Assembly: GCA_009733575.1 (NCBI GenBank)
Contig: ML769445.1
Span: forward strand, 62,001-126,000
Direction: 5' to 3'
Length of the DNA: 64,000 bases
From: Gymnopus androsaceus JB14
Lineage: Eukaryota > Basidiomycota > Agaricomycetes > Agaricales > Omphalotaceae
This document shows, in pieces, positions 33,998 to 45,800 of this stretch. The notes below the pieces were generated by a model. It saw nothing but the letters and a program-made list of their open reading frames with translations. It ran no database searches and was not told the origin of the DNA. Each line of letters begins with the position of its first letter. Position 1 is the first letter of the stretch. The translations under genes and the position numbers were made by a program.

Positions 33998-34395
33998 TTA
34001 CCGGTTTTGTCGGTACAGACAACGGTTGCGTTGCCCATTGTTTCGCAAGAACCAAGGACACGGACGAGGAGCCTTGCCTTGGTCATTCGTTTCGTCGCGA
34101 AGGCGAGCGCTAGTGTGGCAGCAAGGTGTCTCTACATGAAGATGAGAAAGGTTTAACAATCACCTTCAGGAACAGCAACGACAATCAATGTAACAGAGGC
34201 AATATTTTCTGCCCTAAATCCAAGCCGATAGCAGCCTAGCCCCGATATCCTCCTCTCCGAAGGATGCAACCAGCTCATCGGGACTTTGGCTTCACTAGAA
34301 GTCAAATTCAAGCGCAACTTTGCGTTCAAAGCGCTCGGTGGCGGTGAGTTAGCTGGTTCGGGATTTGGTGCTACGGGTTTAAGGGTGCTGGTCAT
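33998..34395 (-). pseudogene. Inverted fragment of a PMC1-type Ca2+-ATPase gene
   Basis: On the minus strand it reads parallel to the intact gene at 49-54 kb, from about 51150 to 51560. It contains [11 protein letters not shown] (membrane helix 4), then LALAFATKR / [15 protein letters not shown] with the phosphorylated Asp. Frame breaks and loss of flanking exons show it is a relic. DNA identity with the intact gene is high in the DKTG part (CAGACAAC.GT.GCGTTGCCCA), so the duplication is not ancient or was kept by gene conversion. Confidence 0.75.
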
Positions 34396-34829
34396 GGGGG
34401 CGGCGTTTGCTATGAGTGATGATCCGTATAGGACTGGGACAACAGGGATGATTATTGATTATTTGGTTTTTAGTGTTTTTGTCTCTGTATCAACCAAACC
34501 GAGTGTTGCTAATGTATATTCAGCCTTCTGCAAACCATTATCGTATGCGTTATCGGAAGGCCTAAAAGATTTAAAGTGTAGCCTCAGTGCGCTGGGTCGT
34601 TGTTTATCGCTCTTCTTTTGAGTCTTTGCATATGCTCAACGCTGCATGCTAACTTTTACTATTTGTTAAAAGTTTCCTGAAGTTGTTGCCGTGACTCCGA
34701 CTCACGGCGACTCTGAGTGAGACCCCCTTTCGTTCTCATGATTAAAACGATTGCTTCGGTTCGCTTCAGAGCTTACTCGATGAGGTTTATGTTATTTTGC
34801 CGGCGTTTGTTCTTCTCACTTCGACCATC

Positions 34830-35895
34830 ATCATCATGGCACTATTTCCTATACCCGGTCGGTGGAACTAGTACGCGAGTTCCGTATGGGTACTACGAAC
34901 GGAAAAGGACCTCGTTACATATGATCATGAGCCGAGATACGATTCTGCAGCTGAAATCGTGCTTCGGCTCTTTAACGTGGAGGAACTATCGATCCACCAT
35001 ATATGTGAGGTGGGACAACATGCCTCCGGCAGCGTTGGACAACGTGCTCAAGGCACCCAAACTCACTCGAATATCCCTCCACTCGTTTACCATCGATAAA
35101 TTTGCCAAATCGGTATCTCCTTTGACCAATGCAACTCATTTGAAGGTGCTGAAGCTTGCCAAACGGTCTTTCTTGACAGCACATTAGAAAATGTCATCTT
35201 TCCGGAGTCAGATCCTAGACTTGTGCTGCCTCGCTCAATAAAACTCAGCCAATTGACGCTCTCTTTCATTCCTGATCTCACGGATTGGTTTCAACAACGA
35301 ATCTTGCTTACTATTTGAAGTCCGGCATTTACATTTGTTACATATTGAGACTGAGCAGCATCCATTTTCTCAGGCTGCAGCCATGTTGCGGTATGTTGGT
35401 GCGAATCTTAGGGAACTGCATCTACAGAGTCCTCGTTCACTTCCAGCATTAGAAGGTGTGTCGGAGAGTAAGCTTCATAGTAACTATTCTCACGATCTCT
35501 CTTTTAGCTGCCTCGAACCTCATACACGCCCAACCTGCATGTCCTCATGCTGTACAAAGCCATCCAATCGACTTGGTTCACTTCCATTCCCTGGGTCAAA
35601 CCCCTCTTTGAGCTTCTCTTGAACCCGGATCAGAACAGGTGTATCCGGAGCAACTAATGGTTGAGGTGTATTTAGACCATGACCTACTGAAGGCTCAGTG
35701 GGCTCATTGCGTTGAACTTGACACGCTACTCAGCCTCGATTTTCTTCTCTCTAGACAGCGAACATTGTGTTAGTGGAACCACTTGAACCAACCGCCTGCA
35801 GTTGGTGTTGGTGTTGTGGAAATGTTGAATGGGAAACTCTCGTTTTTGAAGCGGTCGGTAAAGCTGAATATCACCTTCAGGCCTGTGTAATCCTC
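34830..35895 (+). pseudogene. F-box family remnant, copy C
   Basis: A start-like ATGGCACTATTTCC at 34833 follows the same leader (CCATCATCATC) as copy E, but the F-box itself is gone. Family similarity resumes at about 34946 (AEIVLRLFNVEE) and continues through the LRR-like part, the intron and the C-terminus KLNITFRPV. Several frameshifts (near 35170, 35300 and 35640) and missing bases mark it as non-functional. Confidence 0.75.
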
Positions 35896-35963
35896 CGAGC
35901 TCTTTCGGATAAAAGGAGCATTCGGTTGAATACAGTTTTTCCCAGTATGGTCTTGCCACCATA

Positions 35964-36229
35964 ATGGTTCCAAACGAACTCGTAGACCTTATCCTGATTC
36001 TTTGGACCTCCATTCAAATAAAGAGTGCAGTAATGCTGCACTCTTTAGCTGTGCGCTTGTTGGAAGATCGAGCATGTGTTTCCGCTTCTCAGCGTGAAAT
36101 CTTTCGACGTATTGTCCTTCAATTCCCGCGTTGGCAAGTCGGTGAAGACTTAGCGAAGGTGGCTAATTATCTTGACCCCAACGGTCGGCTTGTTGCATTA
36201 CTAGACGACAATCCTTGTCTGGTTTTTTG
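35964..36229 (+). pseudogene. F-box family N-terminal fragment, copy D
   Basis: The ATG at 35964 opens MVPNELVDLIL, the F-box start, and continues to LVALLDDNPCLVF followed by a stop. The middle of the F-box is altered (ILWTSIQIKSAVMLHS). Only the first quarter of the family length remains; further family traces run to about 36430 out of frame. Confidence 0.7.
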
Positions 36230-36968
36230 ATGTTTGGCCTTGGAGCTAGTTCATCTCGTGACGTGGCAAGAAGTGATTCCAGATTGCCTCTGAGCCGAAA
36301 TAGCGGCTCTCCAACGTGGAGGAGTCGTTATTTTACCATATGAGGTGGGTCTGGTGCTGAAGGTGGTGTTAACCGGCATGCTCAAGATAACCCGTGAAGC
36401 AACACATCCTACCCGCGAAGTCTCCCTCCGCACTTGTCACTTCCCATAGCTCTTTACAACAATCTTATAGTCGCTAACCGACACGCTCCAAGAGCTAGAA
36501 GATACACAGAGTAAAGCTCGAATCAGACTTGATATAGCGGAAGATGTGCTGAAGGAAGCAAGGGTCGGGAGATGCGAAGACAGAAGGTGAAGGGAGAAGG
36601 GCAACTCACCTACTTATTCAATCGATAAAACTAAACTTTAACAAATAGGGAGCTCGAGTCAATCAATGTGAAGTATACCTTAGCCGACTCGTTACATCGT
36701 CTCCGACTCTGCCGCGTTCGTTCTTTCAACCCGAAGACGAGCTTTCAAGACATTGTGGATTCGGAGGGTTACGCGAATACAATGTACGTTGGGTCCTTCT
36801 TATGCGTGTTACACCAGTCTTTGACGCTAGGAACTGTAAGAGTGAGATCCAGATGGTAGTATAGCACACAGAGCTTATAGATATTGCTAAGACTTGCTTT
36901 GCCCTTTTGCCGCCCGGCATTTGAAGTTCTTTCCGAAACTTTCCGACCTCGACCATCAATGCATCATC

Positions 36969-38257
36969 ATGGCACTGTCAAACGAACTTATAGATCTCAT
37001 TCTCGAAAACCTCTGCTCAGATAAAGCTACTCTCAGGAACTGTGCACTTGTTGGAAGAGCCTGGGCTCCTGCTGCTCAGCGGGGCATCTTTCAACGTACT
37101 TATCGTTCTCGAATCCCCATTTTCAAGGAAAGTCGATGCAGGCTTGGCGGCGAGAATTGCAATTTTTCTTGAAGCCAACACTCGGCTTGGTACAATACTG
37201 GATGAAAATCCTCGTCTAGTTTCCTATATTCGGTCTCTGGAACTGCGCAAATTTGCCGTATGGGTAGCATGGAAAGAAGACTTGGTGGCATATGAGCCGA
37301 TACATAATTCCACGGCAGAAATTGTGTTTCGGCTCTTTGACGTGGAGGAGCTGTCGTCACATATGGCCTGGAACACACTCGCTCCGGTACTGAAGCAGCA
37401 TTGACCAAAGTGCTCAAGGCGCCCACACTCACCCGAGTATCCCTCGAACTGTTTGCCGTCGATAAATTTTCCACACTGATATCTCTTCTGAGCGATGCGG
37501 TTTATTTGAAGGTGCTGAAGCTTAACAGAATAGACCTCGAAGACAGGACACTGTTTGGAAATTTCATCATTCCAGAATCAGATCCTAATCTTGTGCCGCC
37601 TCGCTCTATAAAACTCAGCGAATTGTCGATCACATTTATTCCTGACCTCTCGGATTGGTTTCAACACGAGTCTTGTCTATTTGAAGCTCGACATTTACAT
37701 TCGCTGCAGATTCAGACAGAGTGGCTAAATGCTCCGAGTCGGGCTGTATCCATGTTACAGTACGTTGGTGCCAATCTTAGAGAGCTGCACCTACAGAGTC
37801 CTTGTTCAGATCTAGAATTAGGAGGTATGTCGGAGAGTGTTCCTTCAATTATCACTATTCTCATAATGATTGCGCTCTCTCTTATTCAGCTGTCCCTTAT
37901 CTTCGATATACGCCCAACCTGCATACCCTGAGGCTGTATGAAGTTATCAAAAAAGATAGGGTCACTTCTATACCCTGGGTCAAATACCTCCTTGAGCCTT
38001 CGGATCGAAGCAGGTGTATCCCGAAGCAGCTAGTCATTGAGCTGTATCTGCATAGCTCACTGGAGCATCTCCAGTGGGCTCATTGGGTTGAACTTGACAC
38101 GCTACTCGAGAAGCCTCAATTTTCTTCTCTCGAGACAGTAGATATCAGGTTGGTGGGTAGGGACTCTTTGGCTGATAGTGTTGTGGAAAGATTGAATGGG
38201 AAGCTCTTGTTTTTGAAGCGGTCGAGAAAGCTGAACATCACCTTCAGGCTCGTGTAG
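36969..38257 (+). pseudogene. F-box protein, copy E (full length, frameshifted)
   Basis: The most complete diverged member. The ATG at 36969 starts MALSNELIDLILENLCSDK and the F-box matches copies A and B; the C-terminus is KLNITFRLV with a stop at 38257. An intron lies at about 37824-37891. Two single-base shifts (near 37105 and 37400) break the frame; everything else reads well through LTRVSLELFAVDKF, NLRELHLQSP and NLHTLRLYEV. It could be a working gene if these are sequence errors. Encodes the family's ancestral-looking 3' end, which A and B lack. Confidence 0.7.
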
Positions 38258-38369
38258 TCTTCCTACCTCTGTCAGCCAAAGGAGTATTCCTCCAACTGGG
38301 TTGAATGAAGTTCTCTGAATTAGACTCAGTGGAATAATTTTCTGCTCTTTCCATCATCATAATCGACCC

Positions 38370-38520
38370 GTTACCAAATGTCAAACGAACTTGTAGACCT
38401 CATCCTTCGATAAAGCCACTTGCTCTCTTTAGCTGGAAGAGCGAGCTTGGGTTTCCAGCTTGGCATCTTCCGATATATATACCGTCCTCAAATTCCCTCG
38501 GAGCGATATTCGTTGTAGTC
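38370..38520 (+). pseudogene. F-box family fragment F
   Basis: ATGTCAAACGAACTTGTAGA at 38378 matches the family start (MSNELVDLI), followed by a shortened trace of LVGRAWVSS and IPSER. Short, with frame breaks. Confidence 0.6.
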
Positions 38521-39079
38521 TCTCCGAGGCAGATTCATACCGTCGATGTGTGTATAGATGACCTGTTTTTGACTTCGAAGCGATACAGATTCAATGAAGG
38601 TTCACATTCACGCTCGTCTGACTGACTCGAACAACCAACATCAAGTTGAGCTTTGATCATTGCATGCTTAATACTATCAGCATAGTATTCTGTTTCCCGC
38701 CAAAGTATCCAACCATGGGTTGAAGCTGAAGTTTTAAATAAAATTTTATCTTCTACTACGCTTTGAAGTTCTGGATCTCAGCGCTCACTGTCGGTTGCCT
38801 ACGACAGGACAGGGGCCGGATCATCGTCAAAGCCCGGCTACTTCAAGATGATGGGGGGAGGGGATGCGTGGACGGATGCAAGGGTAAGTCGAGAAACAAG
38901 TCGATGTATCTACCTTTACGGTATTGACAGAAAGGGCCCATCATACCATATATCTATCTGTTAATCTATATTATTTATCGACTCCGATGAGCTGTAAGAG
39001 TGAGCTCGGTTAGAGCGCAAGAGCGCAGCTTTATATTTAGATCTCGTAAATCCTGCTTTGCCCTTTTGCCGCCTGGCAT

Positions 39080-39376
39080 TTGTTCTTCTCATTCTCGAAA
39101 ACCTCTACTCCAATGAAGCTATTCTCTGGAACTGTGCACTTGTTGGAAGAGCCTGGGTTTCTGCTTTTCAGCGGGGCATTTTTCAACTTATCATTCTCGA
39201 ATTCTCTCGTTGGAAGCCTTCGTGACTCAGAATCGTGAGGGTAGCTATTCTGTTGAGATAATGACGATCATGTCGGTGGACTGGTATATCTCGGCAGTGT
39301 GGAGAGAACCTTGGAGATACTGAATGGGAAACTCTCGTTTTTGAAGCGGTCGGGAAAGCGGAACATCACCTTCAGG
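39080..39376 (+). pseudogene. F-box family fragments G
   Basis: 39087-39220 matches the F-box region (ILENLYSNEAILWNCALVGRAW), and 39296-39376 matches the family C-terminus (LNGKLSFLKRSGKRNITFR). The roughly 900 bp normally between them have been lost, so this is an internally deleted relic at the end of the array. Confidence 0.65.
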
Positions 39377-39562
39377 TATTTCGCAGAAATGTGTATGATT
39401 AAGCAATATTGATATTGATTCAGAGTTTAAACGTTGGGTTATTGCGTCGAGAGCATAAACGCGAACTTGAATCTTGAGCCATTTTAACAACTATATAAAT
39501 ATATATAAAATGTTACATGTGTCCGTAGAAAGAATAAGCGCTCATCCTTCTCCCGACTAACC

Positions 39563-42500
39563 ATGTCGCAAACCCGTCCCCACTGCTCATTCGTCCTGCT
39601 TGCGGAATTTGACATTCTGGAAGGAGCCCAGCTCAAATACCAGTTCCCTCAGCCTCTTGGAGTGGATGAATCTGTACTAGCAATGTCGATGTTACCTGAT
39701 GGAGCAGAAACGCAGTTGGATGATTGGACGGTGTTTTTTCTGAATCAGACCCAGTGGAATAGGATTGAGCCTGTGGTTGGATTGGAGGAAGATGGGTTAT
39801 TATGCGTGCTGAATCTTGTCCGCACAAAACATGACAAGACGCTGGATCGAGGAGCCAGAGTGCTGGCGTTGGCAATATGTACTCGGCATCCGTTTATACA
39901 GATATTCAAGGTCAGTACTAAAAGACTAACTAGTATCTAATCTAATCTGTTGTAGTAGCCCGTCCTTTTAATGGCATTAGACGACTACCTCTCGCACCCA
40001 TCGCAGGATGTACTCGCACGGCTCTTCGACTCCGTTAACGCCATCGACTTTTCTGCTGCTCCTGTCCTTTCCAGAGACGAAAAGCTCGTTATGAGGTTAT
40101 CTGAGAGAAAGGATATATTTGTAGAAAAGCACCTTACTATTCCTGTCACTGAGCCGGACGGAGACACTACGGATGTTTCGTTTGGAAGCGCTGTTTGGGT
40201 TGGTGATGAGGACGGCGCAGATGAACCGCCACCAGCCACCCGCCAGCGCAGCTCAACCGACGCATCTTCTGCCTCTTCTTCATCCCACCTCCATCTTCCA
40301 AGAATGCCCATCACACGTGCCGTTCAAGATACCCACTTTTTTAACACCACAGTTGAATACAACGGTCACAAGTTGCCTATCAAGATGCCTTTATCCACAT
40401 TCCCTGAAGAAGTCGGTGACTATTCCTTGATAACCCTCATCCGCGTTTTCTCTCAATCCGAATCAACTCCAATCAACCCCGTACATCCTCACCTGCACAC
40501 ATCTGGTCCCCAAACACACCCAATAATCATCCTCTTCAACGCTCTGCTCACCAACAAAAACATCATATTCCTCGGGCACAGACGCCCAGCAGGCGAAGTA
40601 TCCATGTTCGTCTTGGCTGCATGCGCTTTGGGCTCCGGGTGCGGTGCTGTTTTACGCGGTTTCATCGAACGCGCGTTCCCTTACGCCAATCTGAATAATA
40701 GAGATGAATGGGAGGGAGTACCGGCGTACATAGCTGGAGTTACTAATCCTATATTCGAGGCGAGCAAGAGTTGGGATCTGTTGTGTGATATTGGGACAGG
40801 GACAATCACGGTTGCGAAGGATATTTGGGCCAAGTGGCCTGTGGGGCCGTTGCCAGCCTTGACATCAAATCCCAACTCGTCGAGCTTGGCATCGACAAGT
40901 TCGCTTATAGCTCCGCTACTAACACGCACGGGAACCCTCAAAGCCGAAAGTGACCCCCACGACGATGTCGGTTCGACTGCGTTGAAGGGTGCAGATAGCA
41001 ACAGAGAGGTTAACAGTGCTGATAACGCGTTTATTGAGGATGTGAGCTCCCCCAAGTTTCCGACCACGATTTCCGAGTCTGACTTTTGTGACAGATAAAA
41101 CTAGCAATCGAATATCACTACGGTGAATCCCTTGTCAGGGTTAGGTTTATGGAGTATGTCGTGAGGTTTGTGAGGCTGGCGTCGAGGTGGGAGGAGGAGA
41201 CTGCGCCACTTAATCCCAGTGCGACGAATGGCTCCGAAGATTCCACTACAGTGGGGGAAAAGGAAAAACTCGACAGTAACTGGGGAGCCAAACCTCCGAG
41301 AACAAAAATCGGATACCCCTCATCTCCATTCATTCCTCCTGGTCCCAAATCGACGCTAGGTTACGGTACCCTAGGAAGCGGTCTGGTATTCAATGACGAC
41401 AACTTAGGTCTCAAAGAGCTCCTCCAAAATGCACATAGGATAGAGGGATGGAGGGATCAGACCGGCGGAAGGGGAAAGAGTTATGTTTATTGTGCTGAGG
41501 TGAGTCTTTTTCCCCCCGTCCAAAATATATGTCTATAATCCACGTGCCTGCAGGACTTTGCAGTCCACTTCCGAGTATCTCCTATCCGGTTCGATGTCTT
41601 GCATCAGATATTCCGGTTGCGGCATGCGCACCATTACCATGCAGGCTCATTGTCGGAACGGTCATCGTCGTTCTCTGGAGCGGGAGGAACGGGGAGGGAA
41701 TATTCAGGTATGTACTGTACTGTGGATAGTCTTCTCTTTTTTGCTTCTTGTTATACTTCTCCCTCCTCCGCATTCTCTTCTTTCTTCTCCAACTCCAACT
41801 CAAAACTCACTCAATTTCGTCTTCTTCAGGCAGATATGCCGGAGGAACAGGCATGTCTGACGCCGAGGCACATGCAATATTTAGAGCACTGGCTGATGGC
41901 GTGAGGACGTATGAGCAGGTTGTTGAGGTGAGCTTTTTGGTTTTTTTCTCTCTCGAGATTGGCGTTTGATGTATCATTGAACTAACTATTTGTTCCTTTC
42001 TTCCCTGCCTACCTACTTCCTTTCCTCCCCCCGCGTCACTCCCTGAACCCTCTTTCTCACCGACTGCGTTCCTTCATCAGTTCCTCTCTCACTTAAACCC
42101 CCATACAGGCTTCCTTCTCCCCCTGGCATTCGGTCTATTCCACCAAAACGCTAGTGTCAGAGAAGCGACAGTGGAGTTGTTTGATACGTTGAGGGGTTTT
42201 GGGGTGAGTATTTTTGTTTTACATAATTTGAGAGGTAGAGTTTTTGTCTTTTTCGAAACGAAGTTTTTGTTTTTTATTTTATTTTTGTTTTGCTCTTCTT
42301 TTTTTGTGTGTTGCCCGGTTCTTCTGTTTTTTGTTTTCTGTGATATATATACATATTTATTTTTGGTTTGGTGACGTTCTCTTCCTTCCGTTCATCGGCT
42401 TTTATTTCCATTATACTAATAATCCTCCTTCTCCTTTCCCCACTCTCTACACACAACTAGGTCGGCATCATATTCCTCCAATTCCTCAATCACTTCCAAC

Positions 42501-42866
42501 GGTATGCCTATGTACGCCTTAGCTCATGCTAGGGAAGCGAGGAAGATGCTCGAGGCGCAGGGACAGGGGCAGCAGGGGCAGTCTTTTAGTAATTATTCTA
42601 ATGCACAGGGACAGCAGGCGTATGGTCAAGGGTTAGGGGGTCAGCCACAGCCTCCGTATCCAGGCGCAAGTCAACCACCACCGTACCCAGGCCCATCGCC
42701 TCCCCCTCCGCCAGTATATTCGAATACTGCTAATGTGACGAGCTCGTCCTCATCTTATGGCACGGGGACGGGTGCGGGGAGCTCGTATGGATCTAGTACA
42801 GGGTCCGTGCTGGGGATGGCGAGTTCATATGGGTCAGGAGAGTCAAGGTTGAATGGGTCGTATTAG
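39563..42866 (+). CDS. Afi1/MesA-type DENN-SPA polarity protein
   Basis: Peripheral protein of polarised growth: fungal Afi1 binds the small GTPase Arf3, and its DENN-like region carries the SPA (stabilisation of polarity axis) domain. Exons: 39563-39910, 39959-41041, 41095-41499, 41554-41707, 41830-41927, 42081-42203, 42461-42866. N-terminal Afi1 part: SFVLLAEFDILEGAQLKYQFP, then DDWTVFFLNQTQW. SPA/DENN core: FNALLTNKNIIFLGHRRPAGEV, FVLAACALGSGCGAVLRGF, RAFPYANL and VPAYIAGVTNP. The C-terminus is low-complexity, Gln/Gly/Pro/Ser-rich. One extra base near 42518 interrupts RYAYVRL-AHAREARKMLE. Later introns are longer (122-257 bp) than is usual here. Confidence 0.85.
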
Positions 42867-45800
42867 GGACGGATCAAGGAAGTGAGTAGAGGCGGAGGGC
42901 GGCTACATAACAAGTGCTGTGTAGTTATACTAAGCGAATATTAGCATGTAAGATACTCTGGAAGTTTTGAGCCACTTTAACTCTTTCAACGTTTCCCTTC
43001 GAATACAATAGTACAAACCGTTATCCACCGGATCTCCACACATCTAGTGCTTGTGACTAAGTGCAACTCGTTGAGTCCAAGTCGTCCCCTGTAGTATTCA
43101 TGGCGATCATGCCTCCACCTTGACACAATCAAGATACCCCTTATTGCCGAACCTTTAGGTTTGACCTCTTACAATGTAGCTACGGAAGGAAGCCACATTC
43201 CTTTTTGGGACAAGCATATCCTTTTGGAGTAACTTGCCTAATAAGCGCTTCACCGAATTCACGAAAAGGTTCGGCCCTTGCCGCTTGTGGCCCTACCCCC
43301 AGTCATCCAACTGAACTAGGACCCGGAGACAGCCGTATTGGACATGAACTGAGACAGGGATACGTGCGTTGACGTAGTTTTAGGGTTTTAACGTTCTGTA
43401 GAAAGCCAGACATCGATTCATCTCTATTGAATTGTAGGAGTTGTATTCAGCGTTCTGGAAATACCCAGCGGTCAGTAAGAACGTTCTTCGGACACAGTAC
43501 ACATAACTAAGTCTGGGCTGCAACGTTACCTCGAGGTGATAATAGGTGCATCTTTTTACGACAGACATCGATGCTGCAGGTGCCATTATCAACATCTTTT
43601 CCATCCAGCAAGCTTCGTGTTGTTTTGACAATAGCGGAACGCCCACTGTTGTTATTGCCTTCACAAACACCATCATCCTCTCAGCAGCCTGCAGTTCGAC
43701 CCAGTAATGAGTTGGCAACAAGCTAGTCATAGTACCTGGACTCCTCAGGCTTTCTGAAGAGCAGAAAGATAGGTATCTAGGCAGATGCCTCAGCAAGAGC
43801 GCGGCACGCACTGCCTGCAATAGAGTAGGTTTATAAAATAGGTCTGCGTCTCGGTGATTTAAATCAGGACAATACAGTTGATTACAAGTAAGAGGGTTGA
43901 TGACTGGACGATCCGGTTTCGCATATACTGGTAAACATAGGCTAACCGAGAGGGAATCGAAGATCAACGTACGACCTTGAATTATGCACCAGAAGGACAG
44001 GGGTTAGTGTCGGACGTCCACCAGCAGGTATCCTCATCAATCGATGTACAGTGAACTCCATTATTCTTCATAACTTCGTCCTATGCGTCATAAAGGTACG
44101 TCAAGCTAAAGCTCTAATAATAACATCGATGTACTTACCGTACCCATCAATCTGCGTGGAGCTTGTTTATAAGGTGTGTGCACCGTGTATGCTAGATGAA
44201 TATTGGACATATAGCAGATGGCTTGATACTTATTCATGCATAGCAGACATAGCAGATATTTTGTTAAGCAGTAACCTAGATCGGTAGCATCGTCGAGATT
44301 TGATCGCTATGGGGAGGTTGATTCACCAGGTTGTAGATCTAGTTGAGACCGCTAGTAATGATTACGTCTTGTAGGAAATATGTAGATAAACATGAACAGA
44401 CCCGTGAAAGGGCGAAGAAACCCAAGACTGGGGAAGCATGGGAGTAGTGACGCGGATTTCTGCTACCAGGTAGTATTTCGAGATCCTAAACTAAGCGCGG
44501 GATGAATTTTCGAACACGCTGTCTACCGCTTACAGACAAAAAGCTGTAAAACTTCATACTTATCAGCCAACTATACTATCGAGGATATCAAGATGACACA
44601 AGCATTTGGCCCGCAGTGGAATGGCCCAATTATAGCTTGTCCTTTGAAGGTGGTCCGGGGTTCGCCCTACCCAGTGAAACACAAGGACTACAGGTTTGTA
44701 GAAGCCTTTGTTATCGGGGCTCACAGATTGATTCAGAGTGCTCAGGAAATTTGCAACCCTCCCACTCTCTATAGCTAGTGTAGAGCGCCCAAGTTCTGTA
44801 TGACCATTCACTCATAAGCGACGCATTCTCAGCCTTGCCACCGTGAGGAACGGCGTAAATGTCCTCTCAGATATTACGTCCGTGTTTCTGTGTAATAAAT
44901 AAAATAAAATTTACCATTGGCAAATTTAGCATATCTGAAAACGTGAGCAGTGCCGTCAGAATAATGCTTTATTGAACTTTGAGGAGCCTCGTAAGGATGT
45001 CACCCACGTCATCACATATGAGCTGAGATGCATATCACGTCGTGAAGTACTGAAATTCGCCTAGTAAGGAAGAAATGAATACGCGTACAGCAACTTCAAG
45101 ACAAGGGCTCTGGCTCGGGTTAAAAAGCCGCGAACCGAAAAATCCGCGTGAAGCCGATATGAGAGTAAATTTGTGTAGATCCGCAGGATACACTGCATGT
45201 TAGATTCTCTTTGCGAAAGTGACTTGAGTTCATGGCTGTTCAAAGACGTACTAAAATTGTTGAACGAGTGGCGCCTGGCATCGGGACGAAATTGTGTTGC
45301 CTAGCGTTTCCTGGGGTAGTTCGGAAACTGTTACTTTTTTTCACGAAATAGTGGTTAGTAAATGCGGGAGACGGGGACGGTTCCTCGCATCACGCAGCTC
45401 AATGCCGTGTAATGTTTAGGTTTTCTTTCCTTCATTTGACGGATTGGGACCCTCCGAGTTGTCTCCGAGGCGTTGCCTCTGTCTAAGGATTCATGACTAG
45501 CATCGAAATGGTTTATCGTACTGATTCAAGCCCGCAGCATCTTCGCTGCAGATGCGAGTCGGGGCCGGGAGCGACGCGGAGAACACATACCTGAATGAGA
45601 TTTGATGAGATTTGGGGAACTTAGGCTTCGAGGACTGAAAATATTTTTGAAGAAGACAGATCACAGTGCCATACAGGTACTTGCCGTGAAAGACAGTGGT
45701 AAAAAATAGCTAACAAAGCAAGGGGTATTCGGCATCATCAGAATGGCCTAGTAGTTAGGAAATGCCCCTGCGATCACAATAGAAAAACTGAGAAGAAAAG

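Noticed and set aside
33723..34139. 138-codon plus-strand open frame
   Set aside because: Its right half is the antisense of the Ca2+-ATPase relic on the minus strand.
43380..43967. A 195-codon minus-strand open frame
   Set aside because: No motif, no signal peptide or splice neighbours, and a Cys/Tyr-rich composition typical of random translation; length alone is not enough.
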